A stretch of 20,781 nucleotides of DNA from JABMPO01 sp964539785 (GTDB taxonomy: Bacteria > Fidelibacterota > Marinisomatia > Marinisomatales > TCS56). Positions 15,593 through 20,781 of the stretch are shown here, in pieces. The translations under genes were made by a program, and so were the position numbers. The stretch spans positions 1 through 20,781 of the forward strand of contig CAZIJQ010000049.1 in the NCBI GenBank assembly GCA_964539785.1, read 5' to 3'. Below the pieces are notes generated by a model. The model did not search any database and was not told the DNA's origin. It worked only from the letters and a program-made list of their open reading frames with translations. Every line of letters begins with the position of its first letter. The stretch's first letter is position 1.

Positions 15593-15723
15593 TGATATGA
15601 GAAGTTGTGTTAATTTTTACTATGATACTTAGTTATTTTATGTGGGTATCGCCATTGATGGCAGAACAATTTATGGGTTTTTAGACCAAATTTCTAACCA
15701 CATTTCAAGAAAAAATAATTTTC

Positions 15724-16590
15724 ATGACCAATAAGTGTACAAAGATTTTTATAGTAATTTTGGCCGGGCTGTTTTTTGCCTGTCAGATTCCATCTAATAA
15801 ATTTGAAATACCTTCAGTGGAAAATGCTGAATTCCTCTGGAAACAAGGTGATAAGTACTGGGAAAAACGGCACGAAGAAAAAAACGCTCGAACCGCTTAT
15901 CTGTTTTATAAAAAAGCCGCCAATCTGATACCGGATAACCAGGAATTATTACTTAGTTATTGCCGGGCTGCCTATTTCCTGGGTCATTATATCGAAACTG
16001 AGCAATCTGTTCGTGATAGTATTTTTTTAGAAGGTATCAATATCGGTGAAAAAATCCTATTTCTATCTGAAGAATTTAATGCATCTTTTGAAAACGCTGA
16101 AGGGGATAGCAATCTGCGGAAAATCGCTGCCATAGCGACTAGTCCGGATTATTTAATCCCGGCTCTGTATTGGTGGTCAGCCAATTTGGGCAGATATATG
16201 GTGTACCGTCCCGCAATAATGAGATTACAGTATCAAGAGACCATCGAAACCGCCATGCATCGCATCCTCGCGGTGGAACCGGAATATTATTACAGTGCTG
16301 CAAATCGCTTTTTTGGCGCACTCTACGCAAGAATTCCCGGGATTGAATTATCACGGTCAAAATATTATTTTGATCTGGCCATCAGCAAACAACCCGATTA
16401 TCTGGGTACCTACACCCTACAAGCCGAATTTTATCATACCAAAGCTGGTAACCGGGAACAATTCCATGCCGACCTGCAGTTTGTTATCGATGCGGATGCT
16501 ACGGTTCTACCGGATGTAATGCCCGAAAATCTATTCGAGCAGGAGTATGCAAAAAGATTGCTCGAACGTGAAAATTTATTGTTCGAATAG
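15724..16590 (+). CDS. TatT-like (TRAP transporter T-component family) lipoprotein
   Basis: The 288-residue product has a signal ending in LFFAC (lipidated Cys20). The body is all helical and follows the TatT pattern: ALYWWSANLGRYM (147-159), METAMHRIL-like helix with LAVEPEYYYSAANRFFGALYARIP (182-205), a helix with KYYFDLAISKQPDYLGTYTLQAEFYHTKAGNREQFHADLQFVI (213-255) and a closing EQEYAKRLLE. In Treponema, TatT partners a TRAP substrate-binding protein, but no TRAP genes are nearby, so this is an orphan copy or has another partner. It leads an operon; the next gene begins 43 nt later. Family assignment is by pattern recognition and is fairly confident; function here is open. Confidence 0.72.
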   Translation: MTNKCTKIFIVILAGLFFACQIPSNKFEIPSVENAEFLWKQGDKYWEKRHEEKNARTAYLFYKKAANLIPDNQELLLSYCRAAYFLGHYIETEQSVRDSIFLEGINIGEKILFLSEEFNASFENAEGDSNLRKIAAIATSPDYLIPALYWWSANLGRYMVYRPAIMRLQYQETIETAMHRILAVEPEYYYSAANRFFGALYARIPGIELSRSKYYFDLAISKQPDYLGTYTLQAEFYHTKAGNREQFHADLQFVIDADATVLPDVMPENLFEQEYAKRLLERENLLFE

Positions 16591-16633
16591 ACAATAATTT
16601 CCCAAATATTTGGTCATTTATTAAATTTAATCT

Positions 16634-17245
16634 ATGCTGACGGTGGTTTTATATCTACTGCTGACCCTATTGGTAATATTGGTAATACTGGTTGGTAGTC
16701 TATTTTTGCCATGGAAATTCGGTTTGACCGGGGAACTTGCTAGCGCACCCGAGAAATTTACTGGAACTGGTTCAGCAACAATCGGTGCAAACACCTGCGG
16801 GATATCTGTTAAGTTGCAAAAAGAACTAGTAATTGGCATAGGACCATACAATAATCCATGGTTGAAGAAATCCATTAAACCTAATAAATCTAAGCAAAAG
16901 ACCGTTAAAGAAAAACCTTCAACCAAAAAAAAGAGTAAAACACTACCAATTGGATTCTATAAAAATTTGATAAAATCCACGATCTCACGCGTCCACTGGC
17001 ACCGCCTTAATTTGCAGGGGCAGATCAATTTCCAAAATCCTATGAAAACCGGTATAACGATGGGATTAATCCAATGGCTAAAAATGATTACCCCTGCTGA
17101 CCGCTCACGAATTGATATTGACACTAAATTTGTTGGCAACAACCAAACCGATTTAGCTGGCGACTTACAATTTCGTACCCAGCCGGCAATGTTGGTAATT
17201 TTCGCTGGAATAGCGTACATTCGACAAAAAAATAACCGAGGATAA
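16634..17245 (+). CDS. DUF2953-like membrane protein (YtfI-type)
   Basis: The 203-residue product has an N-terminal transmembrane helix (2-25), a beta-rich segment, a lysine/proline-rich linker (77-103), and a conserved-looking second half: VHWHRLNLQGQINFQNPMKTGITMGLIQWL (120-149), then a short strand region and a C-terminal hydrophobic helix (about 183-196). This is the layout of DUF2953, found as YtfI next to YtfJ in Bacillus. The next gene here is indeed a YtfJ homologue, only 2 nt away, which strengthens the call. Family function is unknown; proteins are expected to face the envelope. Not recognisable by any enzyme motif. Confidence 0.7.
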   Translation: MLTVVLYLLLTLLVILVILVGSLFLPWKFGLTGELASAPEKFTGTGSATIGANTCGISVKLQKELVIGIGPYNNPWLKKSIKPNKSKQKTVKEKPSTKKKSKTLPIGFYKNLIKSTISRVHWHRLNLQGQINFQNPMKTGITMGLIQWLKMITPADRSRIDIDTKFVGNNQTDLAGDLQFRTQPAMLVIFAGIAYIRQKNNRG

Positions 17246-17247
17246 AT

Positions 17248-17643
17248 ATGAGCATTGATAACCTTGTTAAAAACACCTTACACGAGCTACAGGAATTGAT
17301 GGCAACAAAAACCGTCATCGGTGAACCGGTTGAAACCGGTGAGCATACTGTTTTACCCGTATCAAAAGTTTCATTCGGCTTTGCTTCCGGTGGTGGTACC
17401 GGGGAAGCTGATACCAAAGATAAAGGCAAAGGCTCAGGGGAAGGAATTGGCGGCGGCTGGTCAATTGAGCCGGTTGCATTTGTTATCGTCGGTCAAGATG
17501 GAGCCAAATTACTGACAATCGGTGAAAACGAAGGTATTGGCAGTAAAATCATGGATTTGGCACCCAAAGTAATGGACGTTGTCTCCAATCTAACTGGAAA
17601 AAAAAGCAAAGATAAACCGGAGACTGAAACCACCGAAGAATAA
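17248..17643 (+). CDS. ytfJ: YtfJ/GerW-family protein
   Basis: The 131-residue product has the family pattern: an N-terminal helix (NLVKNTLHELQELMATKTVIGEPV), VSFGFASGGGTGE (41-53), a Gly/Lys-rich flexible loop (54-70), GWSIEPVAFVIVG (70-82) and a C-terminal DLAPKVMDVVSNL helix with an acidic tail. In Bacillus, GerW/YtfJ is needed for germination, but the family is widespread in non-sporulating bacteria with unknown role. The ATG has GAGG six nt upstream, overlapping the DUF2953 stop, so both are coupled. This is the same pairing as ytfI-ytfJ in Firmicutes, here in an FCB-like genome. Confidence 0.85.
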   Translation: MSIDNLVKNTLHELQELMATKTVIGEPVETGEHTVLPVSKVSFGFASGGGTGEADTKDKGKGSGEGIGGGWSIEPVAFVIVGQDGAKLLTIGENEGIGSKIMDLAPKVMDVVSNLTGKKSKDKPETETTEE

Positions 17644-17672
17644 AACACAGTTCTATATTAACCTGTTAACAC

Positions 17673-17677
17673 AGGAG
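17673..17677 (+). promoter_or_regulatory. Shine-Dalgarno marking the true start of the frameshifted gene
   Basis: AGGAG stands 5 nt before ATG 17683 (8 nt before ATG 17686). It shows that translation begins at the signal peptide in one phase, whereas the rest of the protein is in another phase. Confidence 0.8.
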
Positions 17678-17682
17678 AAATC

Positions 17683-18028
17683 ATGATGTCATTGAGGAAG
17701 TTCAGTATATTATTAATTGCAGTTTGTCTTATTTTTTTCTTTTCGCGGGGGGGCAACCAATGGTGAAGATCAAGTCAGGGAATATATCGCTCAATGTCTG
17801 GTACATATTGAGCAGAATGAGTTCGTAGAAGCTTTAGTCAGCCTGGATGCTGCGTTGCTATTGCAGGGAACCAATCCTGAATTGTACCGGTTGCAGGGTC
17901 AGGTGCTGGAAATTCTCGAACGGCCTGATGAGGCCGTGTCAGCCTGGAAAAACTGTCAAAAGTTTACCGACGATCCAGTGCTGCGTGAAGAATCGATCCG
18001 CCACATCGAAAACCTGAACTCTGACTGA
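17683..18028 (+). CDS. small exported TPR-like helical protein, frameshifted in a homopolymer
   Basis: Starting at ATG 17683 after a good AGGAG, the frame encodes a signal peptide (MMSLRKFSILLIAVCLIFFFS) but hits TGA soon after a run of seven G (17747-17753). The downstream phase is intact to 18028 and reads GATNGEDQVREYIAQCL..., with two helix pairs resembling a TPR (FVEALVSLDAALLLQGTNPELYRLQGQVLEILERPDEAVSAW). Removing one base from the G7 tract, or from the T7 just upstream, joins both into a 114-residue exported protein. The cause may be an assembly or homopolymer error, a real mutation, or slippage-based phase variation. The TTG at 17717 as an alternative start would cut the signal peptide and is unlikely. 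Its TGA overlaps the next gene's ATG. Confidence 0.78.
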
Positions 18029-18708
18029 TGCTGCGCCGAATTTGTTTCGGCATTTGCCTGTTTTTTATAGCCTGTCAACCACCGGTGGTGGTAAAACCGG
18101 ATTTTGACTTCCATACAATTAAGCGTTTGTCAGTGGAACCGGTACGCGACATATCATCTTTCCCCGGTTCCGGTACGATTATTTATCGCAGTCTTGTACA
18201 TCAGTTATTGCGAATAGGGATCCAAGTGGTTGAGCGCAACGATCTGTCAGCAATTACTACGGAAGCCGCTATCAGTCAGACTATGGCCGATGACGAATTT
18301 GACCTTAAACTGGCTTCACCAGATGCTGTTTTGATCTGTACAATTAGTGAATATACCGATGGTCATGTCATCATAATTCCTGTTATTACCGAGGATAAGG
18401 GTCGAACGGTGACTACTACTACGGAAACCACTGAACCAGTCGCAATCGGTGACAGTAATTCGGAAAGTGAATCAGGTCAAAAAACCATAATAACGGAAGA
18501 AATTACCAAAATCGCAGGAGTAATCACTCAGACGGAACGATTGGAATACATCGATTCCCGGGTAAGTATAACTTTACAGATGGTTCATCTTGAAACAGGT
18601 GATATACTTTGGTCCAATACTTATCGGTATAATTCCCTCAGCATTGCCCATGCCGTTACTCAATGCGTGTATGGGGCAGTTAAACCGCTTAAAAAAATTA
18701 TGTTTTAA
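18028..18708 (+). CDS. CsgG-like lipoprotein
   Basis: The 226-residue product has a lipoprotein signal with LFFIAC (Cys16). The body follows the CsgG/LpoB-like periplasmic fold: IKRLSVEPVRD (31-41), a helix with YRSLVHQLLRIGIQVVERNDLSAITTEAAISQT (53-85), DAVLICTISEY (99-109), a Thr/Glu/Ser-rich insert (121-160), and VSITLQMVHLETGDILWSNTYR (179-200) with a final helix. The VVER-L..I..E..ISQ stretch is characteristic. Such proteins form outer-membrane assembly or export components or activate envelope enzymes; curli genes are not present here. It is coupled to the TPR-like gene by a TGATG overlap and ends the operon 17 nt before a convergent gene. Confidence 0.62.
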   Translation: MLRRICFGICLFFIACQPPVVVKPDFDFHTIKRLSVEPVRDISSFPGSGTIIYRSLVHQLLRIGIQVVERNDLSAITTEAAISQTMADDEFDLKLASPDAVLICTISEYTDGHVIIIPVITEDKGRTVTTTTETTEPVAIGDSNSESESGQKTIITEEITKIAGVITQTERLEYIDSRVSITLQMVHLETGDILWSNTYRYNSLSIAHAVTQCVYGAVKPLKKIMF

Positions 18709-18725
18709 ACTGGTGTTTACCTTAG

Positions 18726-19733
18726 TCAATTCCAGGGAATAATTTTTCGTACCGGCAGGTTGCTTGCCAAGAAACCAGACATTTCTTCCTTCATTGATTT
18801 CTTAAGTTCCAAGGGTAATGAAATTACTTTATCATCTTTATAAAGTGGCTGGTTGAATATTTTACTTTCAGGTCGCAGTTTTCGCAAGCGTTTATGAAAA
18901 GTTTCGTTCATCCGGAAAGGCCCATATTGCACATCATAAATCGATTCCGTGGACAAAGTGGAAAAAACTTGTTTGACAAATTTACCATATACCTCCGACC
19001 AGTCACTGGAATAAATCATAGGATCGATACAAAGGCGTACCTGCCAGCCCTCTTGTAGAGCTGAATTTATTGCCGATAGCCGCTTCCCCAGATCAGGGGT
19101 TAAATGCTCATACTGGGCAATTATCTTATCGGGCGAAATTGTCCATGAGAATAGAATATTTTTCGTTGGTTTAATTTGTGAGAAAATCGATTTGAATGAG
19201 CTCTTAGTCCGCACTTCCAGCAATAATCCAGCGGTACGATGAGCAAAGCTGATCCAATCTTTAAGCAGGGGAATTCTATTATCCAGCGCTAACAAATCAG
19301 TATCATATGATAAAGCCAACAACAACGGTTGGCTGCTATCGGGTCGCCGGTCAATTTCAGTAACGACTGATTCCATCAAAGCAGTCTGATTGACAAATAC
19401 AACCAGGTTGGAAGACTGATATTTTCCCTGTAAAAAACAATATTCACAATCATAAATACAATTCAAAATCGGAGTATTATAATAGAAATTAGGGTTACGG
19501 TAATCCTGGCATTCAGGTGATCCCTGGTAAATCAAAGCTCCCTGCTTGACCGCCAATATCAGACTTGGGTTCTGTTTTTGAATTAGGAATTGCTGGTTAG
19601 CACGGTTGAAGATATTACGATAGTTTTTTATTCCAATCTGAACAGTATTAGGAAAGTTCGTCAAAATCTTTTTGGTCAGAGGATATTCCCTGGCTTGTTC
19701 TTCGACATAGATATGGGCGAATCTATTTGCCAT
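18726..19733 (-). CDS. spore-photoproduct-lyase-like radical SAM protein
   Basis: The 335-residue product aligns by eye with SplB: an N-terminal part, the [4Fe-4S]/SAM motif Cys92-x3-Cys96-x2-Cys99 in NCIYDCEYCFLQG, then a TIM-barrel-like body with LEVRTKSS, ILFSWTISPDKI, KRLSAINSALQEGWQVRLCIDPMIYSSDW and a YDVQYGPFRM end. True SplB repairs the thymine dimer of spores and needs a hydrogen-donor cysteine (Cys141 in Bacillus). Here the matching stretch reads LALSYDTDLLAL and has Tyr143 at that place, so repair chemistry is doubtful. It starts inside the last codons of the nucleosidase gene (11-nt overlap), and the two are probably cotranslated. Family assignment is firm; substrate is unknown. 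Confidence 0.85.
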   Translation of the reverse strand: MANRFAHIYVEEQAREYPLTKKILTNFPNTVQIGIKNYRNIFNRANQQFLIQKQNPSLILAVKQGALIYQGSPECQDYRNPNFYYNTPILNCIYDCEYCFLQGKYQSSNLVVFVNQTALMESVVTEIDRRPDSSQPLLLALSYDTDLLALDNRIPLLKDWISFAHRTAGLLLEVRTKSSFKSIFSQIKPTKNILFSWTISPDKIIAQYEHLTPDLGKRLSAINSALQEGWQVRLCIDPMIYSSDWSEVYGKFVKQVFSTLSTESIYDVQYGPFRMNETFHKRLRKLRPESKIFNQPLYKDDKVISLPLELKKSMKEEMSGFLASNLPVRKIIPWN

Positions 19734-20562
19734 TCAAGAATTCCCGCAGCTTAGAAAAGCGTTGATTACGTTCAGCCTTAGTCTGGGGAGGCTGTGCTGT
19801 ATACTCTTCCCACCCGGTTGGTATCTCCCCCAATAGCAAATGGCAACTAAACAGATCATTGCGCAAAATTCGCTGTTGCGCTGCTGTCAACCTCAAAGTG
19901 CTGGTAATCTGGTCAATTATCGCCTGTTCCGGTTCAGGCACCATGCTAGCCGGCGCTATTTTCATTTTCCGTAAAATATCAATCAGCTTTTCAATCTGGG
20001 AGATTTCCCCAGCAATGATTTTCGAAACACTGTCAGCAGTAAGGTGATCGACATCCAGATGATCAGACACGATTTTTAATAATACAACCTGATGGGGTGC
20101 CATAAATGTCAGGGCGGCACCGGCAAACCCGACCGATTCCATATCCACTAATCCGGAAAAGTCACCGACGGTTCTGGCATCTGTGACAACCTTATCAAAT
20201 GTTGCAACTTGCTGTTCTGGAAAATCATGCCTGAACAGTATATCTGGATAATAATTCCGCCCGGTATTGTTGTCGACAATTTTATTAATTAAAAATGCAT
20301 TGCCGACACCATATTCATGTGTGGTACTACCTGCAATTCCCAGATTTAGAATAATCAAATGCCGCTTATCAGACGACTGATCCAAGATATGGGTAGCTGC
20401 TATTGTTGCTTTTAGGCGGCCTATACCACTTACGATCAATGTGATTCCGTCATTGCGAAATACATCAAATTTGGGGAATGCAAAGTCCTTTTTCAACCGA
20501 TAGTGATCAATCAGTGGCCGAGCTTCGCATAGCAGTGCAGTCTGTACAATTATATTATTCAT
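19723..20562 (-). CDS. MTA/SAH nucleosidase-like (nucleoside phosphorylase family) with C-terminal extension
   Basis: The first 200 residues show the PNP_UDP fold: TALLCEARPLI with Glu13, IVSGIGRLKATIAATH, ILNLGIAGS (71-79), GLVDMESVGFAGAA with Glu142, and KIVSDHLD with Asp167. These are the positions of the catalytic Glu, ribose-contacting Glu and Asp of MTA/SAH nucleosidases, which cleave 5'-methylthioadenosine, SAH and 5'-deoxyadenosine. A helical, Gln/Arg-rich extension (about 205-279) has no recognised family. It overlaps the radical SAM gene by 11 nt; removing 5'-deoxyadenosine or methylthioadenosine for that enzyme would be a sensible role (inference). No Shine-Dalgarno is seen before the ATG at 20562. 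Confidence 0.78.
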   Translation of the reverse strand: MNNIIVQTALLCEARPLIDHYRLKKDFAFPKFDVFRNDGITLIVSGIGRLKATIAATHILDQSSDKRHLIILNLGIAGSTTHEYGVGNAFLINKIVDNNTGRNYYPDILFRHDFPEQQVATFDKVVTDARTVGDFSGLVDMESVGFAGAALTFMAPHQVVLLKIVSDHLDVDHLTADSVSKIIAGEISQIEKLIDILRKMKIAPASMVPEPEQAIIDQITSTLRLTAAQQRILRNDLFSCHLLLGEIPTGWEEYTAQPPQTKAERNQRFSKLREFLNGK

Positions 20563-20699
20563 AATTAGAAAAATTAAGCATTATATTTATATTGTTCTAA
20601 AATAATATTCTACATCTAATGTCGGGAAAACAATAGCAGTAAACCAATGATGACCTTATTATTTCGTGATCATTTCAGTCATTACAACTGGCAAATAAC

Positions 20700-20781
20700 A
20701 TGAATCTACTTATACAGCGAAAAACACTAATTAGTTTGTTAATAACAGTAGGCAGCATTATCCTTGTTATTAGCAACTGCG
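20700..20781 (+). CDS. start of a lipoprotein gene (partial, off right edge)
   Basis: An ATG at 20700 opens a frame that stays open to the window end: MNLLIQRKTLISLLITVGSI then ILVISNC, a basic start, hydrophobic core and lipobox-like ISNC. It looks like a lipoprotein signal, though Asn before the Cys is less common and no clear Shine-Dalgarno is seen. It is divergent from the nucleosidase gene. Product unknown. Confidence 0.45.
   Translation, partial: MNLLIQRKTLISLLITVGSIILVISNC

Noticed and set aside
17717..18028. TTG 17717 as a genuine start for the TPR-like protein
   Set aside because: It cuts through the signal-peptide region in the wrong phase, whereas ATG 17683 has a strong Shine-Dalgarno and a proper signal peptide.
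18706..18719. TAAAC-TGGT-GTTTA hairpin as a bidirectional terminator between the convergent genes
   Set aside because: The stem is only 5 bp and AT-rich, with no U-run of useful length.

Overview
The window is a roughly 43% GC stretch of bacterial chromosome. It most likely belongs to the FCB superphylum: Marinimicrobia/SAR406-like or a Calditrichota/Ignavibacteria-type relative. Three things point there: a large secreted protein ending in a YPNPFNP-type C-terminal sorting/FlgD-like domain, a SecA of over 1000 residues with a large internal insertion and no C-terminal zinc motif, and genes rich in lipoprotein signals. No phage, insertion sequence or CRISPR is visible. The sequence looks like a metagenomic scaffold, because a 100-N gap is flanked by an exact 55-bp duplicate (an unmerged contig overlap) inside one gene. 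TGA is used as an ordinary stop by several genes here.

Layout. Positions 1-967 hold, on the minus strand, a MerR-type regulator with a Cys/Trp-rich C-terminal domain and, 2 nt after it, a c-type cytochrome lipoprotein that runs off the left edge. The cytochrome frame contains an in-frame UGA in a glycine run, directly followed by a small hairpin. Positions 968-2966 (plus) are a tight cluster of Rrf2-type regulator, universal stress protein, second Rrf2-type regulator and YjbQ. Both Rrf2 proteins carry the same three-cysteine spacing, which suggests Fe-S redox or gas sensing. Positions 2967-3330 hold a stem-loop, a heptamer repeat, tRNA-Leu(UAG) and a terminator. Positions 3347-6733 (minus) encode an 1128-residue secreted multidomain protein. 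Positions 6996-10536 (minus) are nusB-secA.

Positions 10850-14259 (minus) are a three-gene unit, thiolase, acyl-CoA dehydrogenase and branched-chain aminotransferase, which fits branched-chain amino acid or short acyl-CoA metabolism. A strong terminator-like hairpin lies just upstream of the thiolase. Positions 14645-15592 (minus) are a PhoH-like ATPase. Positions 15724-18708 (plus) form a five-gene envelope operon: TatT-like lipoprotein, DUF2953-like membrane protein, YtfJ/GerW-like protein, a frameshifted small exported helical-repeat protein, and a CsgG-like lipoprotein. Positions 18726-20562 (minus) are an overlapping pair: an MTA/SAH-nucleosidase-like protein followed by a spore-photoproduct-lyase-like radical SAM protein. 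The lyase-like protein appears to lack the H-donor cysteine. A further lipoprotein gene begins at the right edge.

The most interesting items are: (1) the possible selenocysteine or readthrough site in the cytochrome; (2) the nucleosidase/radical-SAM pair; (3) the TatT-DUF2953-YtfJ-CsgG-like operon, which with the SPL-like gene puts sporulation-associated families in an apparently non-sporulating lineage; (4) a G7/T7 frameshift in one member of that operon; (5) a 19-bp dyad in front of the MerR/cytochrome unit.
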